A stretch of 64,000 nt of DNA, taken from NCBI RefSeq assembly GCF_039538005.1, contig NZ_BAABBO010000012.1, forward strand, positions 186,001-250,000. The letters run 5' to 3'. The notes beneath the pieces are model-generated. The model worked only from the letters and a program-made list of their open reading frames with translations, did not search any database and was not told where the DNA came from. Source of the stretch: Allohahella marinimesophila. GTDB taxonomy: Bacteria; Pseudomonadota; Gammaproteobacteria; Pseudomonadales; Oleiphilaceae. Both the position numbers and the translations under genes were made by a program. How positions within the stretch are numbered: position 1 is the first letter of the stretch; every line of letters begins with the position of its first letter. Of this stretch, positions 42,048-51,897 are shown one piece after another.

Positions 42048-43220
42048 TTAATCTTTCTGCGCCGCGCGTTCTTCGAGAATTGCCACTGCCGGCAGTACTT
42101 TGCCTTCAACAAACTCGAGGAAGGCACCGCCGCCCGTCGAGATATAACTGACGCCATCAGCCACGCCATACTTGTCGATCGCCGCCAGTGTATCGCCACC
42201 ACCTGCGATCGAGAAACCTTCCGAGGCCTCGATTGCCTTGGCAATTGCAGCAGTACCCTGACCAAACTGATCGAATTCGAAGACGCCCACCGGGCCGTTC
42301 CACAGTATGGTCTTGGCATCACGAATGATGTTGGACAGCTGCGAGCGGGTATGTGGTCCGATATCGAAAATCATGTCGTCGGTGGTGACATCTTCGATGA
42401 TCTTTGTTTCAGCCTTGGCCGACTCGCTGAATTCCTTGCCACAGACGACGTCTTTTGGCAAAGGTACCTTTGTCTTACGAGCAATCTCCGCTGCTGTATC
42501 CAGCAACTCGTGCTCACAGAGGCTCTTGCCGACTTCATACCCTGCCGCAGCCAGGAATGTGTTGGCAATACCACCGCCCACGATGAGCTGGTCGCAGATG
42601 TCGGCCAGCTTGGTCAGTACGTCGAGTTTGGTCGAGACCTTGGAGCCGGCCACGATGGCAATCATCGGACGCGCGGGTCGGTCAAGCGCCTTTTCGAGGG
42701 CCTCGAGCTCCGCGGCCAGCAGTGGGCCTGCACAGGCTACCGGGGCGAATTTGGCCACGCCATGAGTCGACGCCTGAGCCCGGTGGGCCGTGCCGAAGGC
42801 ATCCATGACGAATATATCGCCCAAGGCGGCATATTTGCGTGACAGGGCTTCATCGTCCTTGCCCTCGCCGGCATTGAAGCGCACGTTTTCGCAGAGCACG
42901 ACTTCGCCGTCTTCGAGCTCGGGGCGGTTCTCGAGATAATCCTTCAGCAGACGGACCGGTTTGCCGAGGTCCCTGCTGAGATATCGTGCGACTGGCGCCA
43001 GGCTGTACTGTTCCTCAGGCTCACCTTCAGTCGGGCGGCCGAGATGCGAGAGCAGAATGACTTTGGCACCCTGGCTGACTGCAGACTTTATCGTCGGCAG
43101 TGCTGCGCGGATTCGGGCATCAGACTGAACTTCACCATCCTTGAGCGGCACGTTCAGGTCCTCACGGATGACGAGCGTCTTACCCTTCAGATCCAGATCT
43201 TCCATTTTGATCACATTCAT
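42048..43220 (-). CDS. pgk: Phosphoglycerate kinase
   Basis: Monomeric two-domain kinase (390 aa) transferring phosphate between 1,3-bisphosphoglycerate and ADP. Conserved segments are IREDLNVPLKDGEV, ILLSHLGRPTEGEPE, the hinge and nucleotide region IVAGSKVSTKLDVL, ILWNGPVGVFEFDQF and the C-terminal SISTGGGAFLEF-like YISTGGGAFLEFVEG. The start overlaps the epd stop by 4 bp. Confidence 0.97.
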   Translation of the reverse strand: MNVIKMEDLDLKGKTLVIREDLNVPLKDGEVQSDARIRAALPTIKSAVSQGAKVILLSHLGRPTEGEPEEQYSLAPVARYLSRDLGKPVRLLKDYLENRPELEDGEVVLCENVRFNAGEGKDDEALSRKYAALGDIFVMDAFGTAHRAQASTHGVAKFAPVACAGPLLAAELEALEKALDRPARPMIAIVAGSKVSTKLDVLTKLADICDQLIVGGGIANTFLAAAGYEVGKSLCEHELLDTAAEIARKTKVPLPKDVVCGKEFSESAKAETKIIEDVTTDDMIFDIGPHTRSQLSNIIRDAKTILWNGPVGVFEFDQFGQGTAAIAKAIEASEGFSIAGGGDTLAAIDKYGVADGVSYISTGGGAFLEFVEGKVLPAVAILEERAAQKD

Positions 43221-44332
43221 TGCACCCGGCCCTCCACATCAGCCTTGTCTGTTTCAGTGTGTTCATCAAGCTTCTTTACTTCAATCTGCGCCCGGAAGGC
43301 GTCGTCCAGCCAGTAGCGGGCGACGTCGAGCATCCGGTTCGCAAATCCCCATTCATTATCAAACCAGATCATGACCTTGCAATGATGCCCATCGCTGACG
43401 CAGGTCTGGCTACCGTCGATGATGGCACTGTGCGGGTCGTGATTGAAGTCAGTCGAGATCAGTGGGGCCTCGGTGTAACTGAGCACCCTACAATACCCCT
43501 GAGTAGCCGTAGCCAGCACTTCATTCACTGCCGCAGCATCGGCTGCCGCGTCCAGTTGAACCGTCAGATCGATCAGCGATCCATTCATGACCGGCACCCG
43601 AATGGCGTTGGCGACGAAACGCCCTGCCATCAATGGTAGAAGACGTTCAATACCTTTCGCCAGTTCTGTCGCGACCGGAACAATAGACGCCATGCCGCTT
43701 CTGGTCTTGCGAAGATCGCCCGGTTGCCAGGCATCGATCAGCGGCTGATCGTTCATGGCCGCGTGAACCGTGGTCACACTGCCGCGAACAACGCCGAAGG
43801 CCTTGTCCAGGGCATCGATGACCGGCACCACACAGTTCGTGGTGCAGGACGCGTTGGACACGATGCTGTGACTGCGATCGAGCTGACTTTCGTTGACGCC
43901 ATAGACGATGGTGGCATCGACCGAGGCTTCGGCCGGATTCGAGATCAGCACAGCGCCAGCGCCCTGCTGCAGATGCTGTTCAGCGCCAGCTCGTGTACGA
44001 ATCACGCCAGTGCACTCCAGCACCAGGTCAACTTCGAGGTCTGCCCAGGGTAGCTGCTGCACGTCGGCAGTCTCGAACAGCTGGATCATATCGCCATTGA
44101 CGATGAGCGCAGGCTGACCATCGGCAAATCGGGTCGAGCGGACTTCGCCGGGGAAAGGGCCGTGGGTGGTATCGTATTCGGTGAGATAGGCGATAGCGTC
44201 GGTGGCGGCGAGATCATTGATCGCCACCACCTGCATGGCCTCGCGGTGCCCCGATTCATACAGGGCCCGCAGCACGCACTGCCCGATTCGACCATAGCCA
44301 TTGATGGCCAGGCGAAGATCCTTCACGGGCAT
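43217..44332 (-). CDS. epd: Erythrose-4-phosphate/glyceraldehyde-3-phosphate dehydrogenase
   Basis: NAD-dependent GAPDH-superfamily enzyme (371 aa). It has the Rossmann start LAINGYGRIGQCVLRAL, the catalytic Cys in SNASCTTNCVVPV and a conserved His. ANAIRVPVMNGSLIDLTVQL and STDFNHDPHSAIIDGSQT match Epd, which feeds pyridoxal phosphate synthesis, rather than the usual GapA. A Lys/Glu-rich C-terminal extension of about 25 residues follows the normal end. The position between tktA and pgk supports Epd. True GAPDH activity cannot be excluded. Confidence 0.9.
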   Translation of the reverse strand: MPVKDLRLAINGYGRIGQCVLRALYESGHREAMQVVAINDLAATDAIAYLTEYDTTHGPFPGEVRSTRFADGQPALIVNGDMIQLFETADVQQLPWADLEVDLVLECTGVIRTRAGAEQHLQQGAGAVLISNPAEASVDATIVYGVNESQLDRSHSIVSNASCTTNCVVPVIDALDKAFGVVRGSVTTVHAAMNDQPLIDAWQPGDLRKTRSGMASIVPVATELAKGIERLLPLMAGRFVANAIRVPVMNGSLIDLTVQLDAAADAAAVNEVLATATQGYCRVLSYTEAPLISTDFNHDPHSAIIDGSQTCVSDGHHCKVMIWFDNEWGFANRMLDVARYWLDDAFRAQIEVKKLDEHTETDKADVEGRVQ

Positions 44333-44364
44333 ATGCGGGGACGCCTGAAGCTGCCGGGCGCCTT

Positions 44365-46386
44365 TCAGCGCTGGCTGCCCAGCAGATCCTCGGCGGCTTC
44401 GACGATGGCAGCGCTGGTGATGCCGAAATGCTCGAACAGCTGTTCAGCAGGGGCTGACTCACCGAAGGTGCGCATACCGATGATGCGACCATCCAGGCCA
44501 GTAAATTTGTGCCAGTAGTCGACATGACCCGCTTCGACCGCAATTCGCTTGCGACACTCGGCTGGCAGCACGCTTTCCTGGTAGGCATGATCCTGCTCCA
44601 TGAAGGCCTCGGCACAGGGCATGGAGACGACACGCACATAAGGCGCCCCCGGACCATGCGCCAGCTTGTTAGCCGCTTCCATGGCAATACCGACTTCAGA
44701 ACCAGTGGCGATGATGATGACATCAGGGATGCCCTGCCCCGGCTTGGCCGAGTCGAAGAGCACATAGGCGCCGGCTGCGATATTCGCCAGCTGGCCATCG
44801 TCACGATCCTGGTGCGGCAGGTTCTGACGGGTGAAGATCAGCGCGGATGGACCGCTGTTTCGGACCAGCGCCTGCTTCCAGCACACGGCGCTTTCGACCG
44901 CGTCGGCCGGGCGCCAGGTGTGCAGGTTCGGCGTGGTACGCAGGTTGGTCAGCTGCTCGATGCCCTGGTGGGTCGGGCCGTCTTCGCCCAGACCGATGGA
45001 GTCGTGTGAATAGACGAAGATGACACGCTGCTTCATCAGTGCCGCCATGCGAACCGCGTTACGCGCGTATTCCATGAACACGAGGAAGGTGGCGCCGTAG
45101 GGAATGAAGCCGCCGTGCAGGGTGATGCCATTCATGATCGCGGACATACCGAACTCGCGCACGCCGTAGTGCACATAGTTGCCGTCGGCCTCTTTCTCTA
45201 TCGAGTGATACTTCGCCCAGATGGTGTTGTTCGAGCCGGCAAGGTCGGCGGAGCCGCCGAGCAATTCCGGCAGCAGCACGCCGTAGGCGTTGAGGGCATT
45301 CTGAGAGGCCTTGCGGCTGGCAATGGTCTCACCCTTGCTCTGGCACTGCTGAATGTAAGCGTCGGCCTGGGCTTCGAAATCCAGCGGCAGGTCGCCCTGC
45401 AGACGGCGCATCAGCTCTTCAGCCAGCTCCGAATGCTCATTGCGATAGGCAATGTAGTCGCTCTTCCAGGTATCGCTCAGGCGCTGGCCCTTGCCCTTGG
45501 TGTCCCATTCGCGACGGATATCGTCTGGAATGACGAAAGGATCAGCCGACCAGCCAAGCGCCTTGCGGGTCGCCATGATTTCGTCATCACCCAGCGGGCT
45601 GCCGTGGCTTGATTCCTTGCCTTCCTTATTAGGCGAGCCGAAACCGATCTTGGTCTTGCAGATGATGATGCTCGGGCGGTCGCCCTCTGCCTGCGCGGCT
45701 TTAATGGCTGAAGCGATCTGCTCGCCGTCATGGCCATCGACAGCCGGTACGACATGCCAGCCGTAGGCTTCGAAACGCTTCGGCGTATCGTCAGTAAACC
45801 AGCCTTCGACTTCGCCATCGATAGAAATGCCGTTGTCGTCATAGAAGCAGATCAGCTTGCCGAGCTTGAGCGTGCCAGCCAGCGAACAGACTTCATGCGA
45901 GATACCTTCCATGAGGCAGCCATCACCCATGAAGACATAGGTGTGGTGGTTGACGATGTCGTGGCCCGGGCGGTTGAACTGCGCAGCCAGCGTCTTTTCA
46001 GCGATCGCCATACCCACGCCATTGGCAAGGCCCTGACCCAGCGGGCCAGTGGTGGTCTCGACGCCAGGCGTGTAGCCAAGCTCGGGGTGACCCGGGGTCT
46101 TGGAGTGGAGCTGACGGAAGTTCTTGATGTCTTCGATGCTGACATCGTAGCCGCTGAGGTGCAGCAGTGAGTACAGCAGCATCGAACCGTGGCCATTGGA
46201 GAGCACGAAACGGTCACGATTGACCCAGGTGGGGTCGCAGGGATTGTGCCGGAGGAAGTCGTTCCAGAGCACCTCGGCGATGTCGGCCATGCCCATCGGC
46301 GCGCCTGGATGTCCTGAGTTGGCCCTTTGAACGGCATCCATACTCAGAGCTCGAATTGCGTTGGCGCGATCACGACGTGAAGGCAT
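44365..46386 (-). CDS. tktA: Transketolase
   Basis: Thiamine-diphosphate enzyme (673 aa) moving two-carbon units in the pentose phosphate pathway and, with Epd, supplying erythrose-4-phosphate chemistry. Motifs: NSGHPGAPMGMADIAEVLW, the ThDP motif MGDGCLMEGISHEVCSLAG ending in FYDDN, and the pyrimidine-domain SHDSIGLGEDGPTHQ. It is the first gene of tktA-epd-pgk-fba, with 160 bp separating it from the divergent ArsR-type gene. Confidence 0.97.
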   Translation of the reverse strand: MPSRRDRANAIRALSMDAVQRANSGHPGAPMGMADIAEVLWNDFLRHNPCDPTWVNRDRFVLSNGHGSMLLYSLLHLSGYDVSIEDIKNFRQLHSKTPGHPELGYTPGVETTTGPLGQGLANGVGMAIAEKTLAAQFNRPGHDIVNHHTYVFMGDGCLMEGISHEVCSLAGTLKLGKLICFYDDNGISIDGEVEGWFTDDTPKRFEAYGWHVVPAVDGHDGEQIASAIKAAQAEGDRPSIIICKTKIGFGSPNKEGKESSHGSPLGDDEIMATRKALGWSADPFVIPDDIRREWDTKGKGQRLSDTWKSDYIAYRNEHSELAEELMRRLQGDLPLDFEAQADAYIQQCQSKGETIASRKASQNALNAYGVLLPELLGGSADLAGSNNTIWAKYHSIEKEADGNYVHYGVREFGMSAIMNGITLHGGFIPYGATFLVFMEYARNAVRMAALMKQRVIFVYSHDSIGLGEDGPTHQGIEQLTNLRTTPNLHTWRPADAVESAVCWKQALVRNSGPSALIFTRQNLPHQDRDDGQLANIAAGAYVLFDSAKPGQGIPDVIIIATGSEVGIAMEAANKLAHGPGAPYVRVVSMPCAEAFMEQDHAYQESVLPAECRKRIAVEAGHVDYWHKFTGLDGRIIGMRTFGESAPAEQLFEHFGITSAAIVEAAEDLLGSQR

Positions 46387-46464
46387 GCGGCAGATCTCCT
46401 GAAAATTTGAAGGCGCGTATTTTCAACTATTCAGAGGGCGGCGGCAAATCTGATCGCTGTAACA

Positions 46465-46492
46465 AACAATATCAATTTTCTTTGATATTGTT
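46465..46492. promoter_or_regulatory. Perfect 11-bp inverted repeat between tktA and the ArsR-type gene
   Basis: AACAATATCAA and its exact complement TTGATATTGTT are separated by 6 nt. The element is 78 nt before the tktA start and 64 nt before the ArsR-type gene start, so it sits in the shared promoter region. It looks like a dimeric operator, most simply for the ArsR-type regulator. It is not followed by a T-run in the manner of a terminator for a finished gene, because both genes begin here. Confidence 0.6.
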
Positions 46493-46555
46493 CTTGAACC
46501 CTCCGCAAGCGCCTGTTAACCTCCATCGAATATTTTCAATATAGTTTTGAGATTG

Positions 46556-47632
46556 ATGGCGATACCCCTTCCACAGCACCCAGAACAGCCCTCCGGCAGC
46601 GCCCTCAGCGTCGCCGAAAGCGCGCAGCTGTTCAAGGCCTGTGGGGACGAGATACGGCTTCAGGTGCTGCGACTGTTGCAGCAGGACACCTTCGGTGTGC
46701 TCGAGCTCAGCGCCCTGCTCGGTATCAAGCAGTCAGCCATGAGCCACCATCTGAAGGTGCTGAGCACCGCCGGGCTGGTGGAATCGCAGCGCGAAGGCAA
46801 CACTATTTTCTATCGCCGCCCACTGCTCACCCCATCGGATGCCGGTCTGGATGAGTCAGTACTGAGCCGTGTATTCGATCTGGTGGATGAGCTGAGCATT
46901 AGCGACGAAGTCAAAACGAACCTCAGCCAGATCCGCACACAGCGCGCCGAACAGAGCCAGGCCTTCTTCGCCCGACACGCCGACGACATGCAGCTGCTGC
47001 AGGAGCGTGTGGCGGAATATGGTCTTTACGCCGAACCCGTCCTGAGACTGATCGATCAGCTCAGGGATCCGGACTGGCAGCACGCCATAGAAGTCGGCCC
47101 CGGTGAAGGCCACTTTCTTGTAGAACTCGCGCAGCGTTTCGAGCAGGTCACCGCCGTAGACAACTCAGCCGCCATGCTGGAAAAAGCCCGACAGCACTGC
47201 GAACAGGCCGCTGTCGCGTCAATCGATTTCAGGCATCTGGATACCGCAGAAGCCAAGGTCTCGGGTCTCGAAGCCGACCTGATCGTCATGAACATGGTGC
47301 TTCACCACGTCGCCTCGCCACAGTGTGTGATCGAAGACTGCAGCGCCATGCTCAAGCCCGGTGGCTGCCTGATCGTCTGCGATCTCAGCCACCATGATCA
47401 ACGCTGGACCCGGGACGCCTGTGGCGATCTCTGGCTCGGCTTCGAAGCGGCCGAACTGCGCAAGTGGGCAGAGGCCAGCGGGCTCGAAGTCGGCGAATGC
47501 CTGTATATAGGTGTCCGCAACGGTTTCCAGGTCCAGGTACACGAATTCAGACGGCCGGCCCTTGCAGGGACAAACCGTCTTTCAATGCAGAGCCATAATT
47601 CTGCGCCCTACACCGTCGTCAGCTCGTCCTAA
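46556..47632 (+). CDS. ArsR-family regulator fused to SAM-dependent methyltransferase
   Basis: Two-domain protein (358 aa from ATG 46556; a TTG at 46547 is an alternative). The N-terminal winged helix has LFKACGDEIRLQVLRLLQ and LSALLGIKQSAMSHHLKVL; I see no clear metal-binding CxC. The C-terminal half is a class I methyltransferase with EVGPGEGHFLVELA, DNSAAML and LIVMNMVLHHVA. It precedes metK by 47 nt (to ATG 47680), so it is probably co-transcribed with metK-ahcY-metF. A regulator that binds SAM or SAH and controls SAM-cycle genes and possibly tktA is an attractive inference. Confidence 0.87.
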   Translation: MAIPLPQHPEQPSGSALSVAESAQLFKACGDEIRLQVLRLLQQDTFGVLELSALLGIKQSAMSHHLKVLSTAGLVESQREGNTIFYRRPLLTPSDAGLDESVLSRVFDLVDELSISDEVKTNLSQIRTQRAEQSQAFFARHADDMQLLQERVAEYGLYAEPVLRLIDQLRDPDWQHAIEVGPGEGHFLVELAQRFEQVTAVDNSAAMLEKARQHCEQAAVASIDFRHLDTAEAKVSGLEADLIVMNMVLHHVASPQCVIEDCSAMLKPGGCLIVCDLSHHDQRWTRDACGDLWLGFEAAELRKWAEASGLEVGECLYIGVRNGFQVQVHEFRRPALAGTNRLSMQSHNSAPYTVVSSS

Positions 47633-47679
47633 GTGATGACTCAGCCAATGCAATGCACGCAGGTACAAGGAACCAGTCA

Positions 47680-48834
<1,155 letters not shown>

Positions 48835-48881
48835 GCACTGCTGAAGACCAACGCATTCCACGAATTATTGAGGTAACAGTT

Positions 48882-50282
48882 ATGGGACAGGTTGAGCCAA
48901 TCACGACCCCCACGAATTTTTCAGATTACAAAGTCGCCGACATCAAGTTGTCGGGCTACGGCCGCAAGGAAATCAACATTGCGGAAAGTGAAATGCCAGC
49001 GCTGATCAAGCTGCGTGAGCGCTATCGTGCAGAGCAGCCGCTGAAGGATGCAAAAATCCTCGGCTGTATTCACATGACCATTCAGACTGCTGTACTGATC
49101 GAAACCCTGACTGCACTGGGTGCCGAAGTACGCTGGTCTTCATGCAACATCTTCTCTACGCAGGATCATGCGGCAGCTGCGATTGCGGCGGCTGGCATTC
49201 CGGTGTTCGCGTGGAAGGGTGAGACTGAAGAAGAATACGAGTGGTGCCTGCGTCAGACCGTCCTCAAGGATGGCCAGCCATGGGATGCCAATATGATTCT
49301 CGACGACGGCGGCGATCTGACGAACTTGCTGCACGATGAATTCCCTGAGATGCTCAATAAGGTCCACGGTATTTCAGAAGAGACGACCACTGGTGTACAC
49401 CGTCTGCTCGAGCGTCTGCTGAAAGGCACGCTGCGGGTTCCGGCCATCAACGTCAACGACTCAGTCACCAAGAGCAAGAACGACAACAAGTACGGCTGCA
49501 GACACTCGCTGAGTGATGCCATCAAGCGTGGTACCGACCACCTGCTGTCAGGCAAGAAGGCGCTGGTTATCGGTTATGGCGACGTGGGCAAGGGTTCAGC
49601 CGCTTCACTGCGTCAGGAAGGCATGATCGTCAAGATCACAGAGATCGATCCGATCTGTGCGATGCAGGCCTGTATGGACGGCTACGAAGTCGTCTCTGCC
49701 TACAATAACGGCGAAACTACCGGCAAGGTTGAAGACGTCAATGTCGCGCTGCTGCAGAACACCGACCTGCTGGTGACCACCACTGGTAACGTCAACGTCT
49801 GTGACTCAGCCATCCTGAAGACGCTGAAGAAAGGCGCCGTGGTCTGCAACATCGGTCACTTCGACAACGAAATCGATACGCCGTTCATGCGCAAGACCTG
49901 GGAATGGGATGAGGTGAAGCCACAGGTTCACCTGGTCTACCGTGACCGCGCTAACGACGACTACCTCATCCTGCTGTCTGAAGGCCGTCTGGTGAACCTG
50001 GGTAATGCCACTGGTCACCCGTCACGCATCATGGATGGCAGCTTTGCCAACCAGGTACTGGCGCAGATGCACCTGTACGCCGAGCGTTTCGGTGATCTTC
50101 CGGAAGACGAGAAGAAAGGCAAGCTCTACGTCAAGGTACTGCCGAAGAAGCTCGACGAGGAAGTGGCTGCAGCGATGGTTCAGGGCTTTGGTGGCGTACT
50201 CACCAAGCTGACCTCGCAGCAGGCAGACTACATTGGTGTGAAGGTCGAAGGACCGTTCAAGCCAAATGACTACAAATATTGA
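48882..50282 (+). CDS. ahcY: S-adenosylhomocysteine hydrolase
   Basis: NAD-dependent enzyme (466 aa) that splits SAH into adenosine and homocysteine, removing the inhibitor of methyltransferases. The substrate domain has GCIHMTIQTAVLIETL and WSSCNIFSTQDHAAAAI; the NAD motif is VIGYGDVGKGSAASL, and the C-terminus ends PDYKY-like in KPNDYKY, whose Lys and Tyr reach the neighbouring subunit's cofactor. It lies 47 nt after metK with a GAGG ribosome-binding site and no room for an SAH riboswitch. Confidence 0.97.
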   Translation: MGQVEPITTPTNFSDYKVADIKLSGYGRKEINIAESEMPALIKLRERYRAEQPLKDAKILGCIHMTIQTAVLIETLTALGAEVRWSSCNIFSTQDHAAAAIAAAGIPVFAWKGETEEEYEWCLRQTVLKDGQPWDANMILDDGGDLTNLLHDEFPEMLNKVHGISEETTTGVHRLLERLLKGTLRVPAINVNDSVTKSKNDNKYGCRHSLSDAIKRGTDHLLSGKKALVIGYGDVGKGSAASLRQEGMIVKITEIDPICAMQACMDGYEVVSAYNNGETTGKVEDVNVALLQNTDLLVTTTGNVNVCDSAILKTLKKGAVVCNIGHFDNEIDTPFMRKTWEWDEVKPQVHLVYRDRANDDYLILLSEGRLVNLGNATGHPSRIMDGSFANQVLAQMHLYAERFGDLPEDEKKGKLYVKVLPKKLDEEVAAAMVQGFGGVLTKLTSQQADYIGVKVEGPFKPNDYKY

Positions 50283-50320
50283 TCGCGTAAAGTCGATCTA
50301 AGCAGAGAAGGATCCTGGTG

Positions 50321-51184
50321 ATGCAGTCGCAACAGAAGTTCAAGCCACGTTACAGCTTCGAGTTCTTTCCTCCGAAGACGGACGAGGGCTGGAAGAAGTT
50401 GCAGAAAGAGCGCGATGAGCTTGCCAAGCGCAAGCCCGACTTTTTCTCGGTGACCTACGGTGCTGGTGGCTCCACGCGTGAGCGTACCATCGACACTGTG
50501 CTGCAGCTGCACCGCCAGGGCATCTCCACCGCCCCTCACCTGTCGTGCATTGGTTCGACAAAAGAGGCGATGGACGATCTTCTCACCCTGTACAAGAATG
50601 AAGGCATTCAGCGTATCGTCGCCCTGCGCGGCGATTTGCCTTCTGGTATGGGCTCCTCCGGAGCCTTCCGCTATGCCAGCGATCTGGTTCGCCATATCCG
50701 CGAGCATAGTGGCCAGCATTTTCTGATCGAAGTCGCAGCCTACCCTGAGTTTCATCCTCAGGCGCCATCGGCCAGCAAGGACGTCGGTTTCTTCAAGCAG
50801 AAAGTCGAGTGTGGCGCCAACAGCGCCATCACCCAGTACTTCTACAATATCGACGCCTATTTCAGTTTCATCGACGAGTGCGAGAAACAGGGCATCGATA
50901 TCCCGGTGGTCCCCGGCATCATGCCGATCACCAACTATTCCAAACTCGCCCGTTTCAGCGACATGTGTGGTGCGGAGATTCCCCGCTGGATTCGCTCGAA
51001 GCTCGAGGGCTACGGCGACGATAGCGAGAGCATCATGAAGTTCGGCGAAGAGGTCGTGAGCAGTTTGTGCGAGCGGCTAATTCAGGCTGGTGCGCCTGGG
51101 CTGCATTTCTATACCCTGAACCAGGCGGCGCCTAGTTTGGCGATTTGGGATAATTTGGGGTTGAAGTCGCCGATTGAGTTTTAG
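50321..51184 (+). CDS. metF: 5,10-methylenetetrahydrofolate reductase
   Basis: Flavin-dependent TIM-barrel enzyme (287 aa) that makes 5-methyl-tetrahydrofolate for homocysteine methylation. Conserved segments are YSFEFFPPKTDEGW, SVTYGAGGSTRERT, ALRGDLPSG, and ITQYFYNIDAYFSF with VPGIMPITNYSKLARFSDMCG. AAGGA 8 nt upstream supports ATG 50321. It follows ahcY by 38 nt. Part of its sequence (about 50904-51031) is repeated in degenerate form at 52571-52698. Confidence 0.96.
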   Translation: MQSQQKFKPRYSFEFFPPKTDEGWKKLQKERDELAKRKPDFFSVTYGAGGSTRERTIDTVLQLHRQGISTAPHLSCIGSTKEAMDDLLTLYKNEGIQRIVALRGDLPSGMGSSGAFRYASDLVRHIREHSGQHFLIEVAAYPEFHPQAPSASKDVGFFKQKVECGANSAITQYFYNIDAYFSFIDECEKQGIDIPVVPGIMPITNYSKLARFSDMCGAEIPRWIRSKLEGYGDDSESIMKFGEEVVSSLCERLIQAGAPGLHFYTLNQAAPSLAIWDNLGLKSPIEF

Positions 51185-51288
51185 GTTGTTTTGAAGGGTT
51201 CGCAGCTTGCGGCTCTTCCTCCATATTTCGGAAACGATCAACGTTGAATAACTCTTCATTGCGCCATACAAGCGGTACTGCTTCAGTT

Positions 51289-51319
51289 GCCGGGCTGATC
51301 GGTTGCCGTTCAGCCCGGC
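51289..51319. repeat. Perfect 10-bp GC-rich hairpin downstream of metF
   Basis: GCCGGGCTGA and its exact complement TCAGCCCGGC flank an 11-nt loop, in the gap where metF and the convergent thioesterase gene end. No T-run follows on either strand, so it may be a transcript-stabilising hairpin or a Rho-dependent boundary rather than an intrinsic terminator. Confidence 0.5.
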
Positions 51320-51331
51320 GGACCTGGTCGA

Positions 51332-51772
51332 TTAGCTCAACTTGACGTTCATGGTAATTTCCGCTGTGAACACCAGTTGACCACCCTCATCAAATACTTC
51401 GACTGGAACAGTTTTTTCACCAGCAGTAGTCCAATCAACCTCCTGTCCATTCGCGACAGCACGCAAAGCCGTCTTTGCCTTAGCTAGATATTTGACCGAC
51501 ATAGCCTGTGGGATCCACCGTCCATCGCCAGGTATCGACGCATCTGTCATCAATCCCGCCACTAGCTCAGCGACGTTGCACATCGCGATTGCGTGTACCG
51601 TACCCAAGTGGTTGGTAATTTCCTTTCTGAACGGCACCCGTGCTTCGGCGTATTCTGGTTTTAAATCTACGAGTTCTGGCTGGATCGTGCTGAAATACGG
51701 TGCCTGTTGGCACACCATGTTACCGAAGCTCTCGGGGCCGAACGCGTTGAATGCTGCTAGGGCTTGGCTCAT
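51332..51772 (-). CDS. Hotdog-fold thioesterase-like protein (DUF4442)
   Basis: Hotdog-fold protein (146 aa) of the DUF4442/PaaI-like group expected to hydrolyse or bind acyl-CoA. The central helix region ITNHLGTVHAIAMCNVAELVAGLM is typical, with QAMSVKYLAKAKTALRA and a final strand VFTAEITMNV. ATG 51772 is chosen over 51787 because GGAG lies 9 nt upstream of it. It is divergent from a TetR regulator across a repeat-rich operator. Base composition looks AT-richer than its neighbours, and the pair is bounded by a metF duplicate, suggesting acquisition. Confidence 0.82.
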   Translation of the reverse strand: MSQALAAFNAFGPESFGNMVCQQAPYFSTIQPELVDLKPEYAEARVPFRKEITNHLGTVHAIAMCNVAELVAGLMTDASIPGDGRWIPQAMSVKYLAKAKTALRAVANGQEVDWTTAGEKTVPVEVFDEGGQLVFTAEITMNVKLS

Positions 51773-51807
51773 AGGTAAGCTCTCCATGACATTGAAGGAT
51801 AATCATC

Positions 51808-51848
51808 TAAACAGAATTATATTCTGTAAACGAACATTATTCTGTTTA
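51808..51848. promoter_or_regulatory. Putative TetR operator with three ACAGAAT half-sites
   Basis: ACAGAAT (811-817 of this kilobase, i.e. 51811-51817) faces ATTCTGT at 51821-51827 across 3 nt; a further ATTCTGTTTA at 51839-51848 is the exact complement of TAAACAGAAT at 51808-51817. Three copies of one half-site in the 125-bp divergent region between the thioesterase and TetR genes strongly suggest an autoregulatory operator. Confidence 0.7.
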
Positions 51849-51897
51849 TGTCACAGCTGTCAAACGATAGAATCAAAGGTAACGCTAGCCCAAACGG

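Noticed and set aside
48835..48881. SAH riboswitch upstream of ahcY
   Set aside because: The metK-ahcY gap is only 47 bp and shows a plain ribosome-binding site; it is too short for the known SAH aptamer and has no matching pseudoknot pattern that I can see.
51289..51319. Hairpin after metF as an intrinsic terminator
   Set aside because: The stem is perfect, yet no run of T follows on either strand; listed as a repeat instead.
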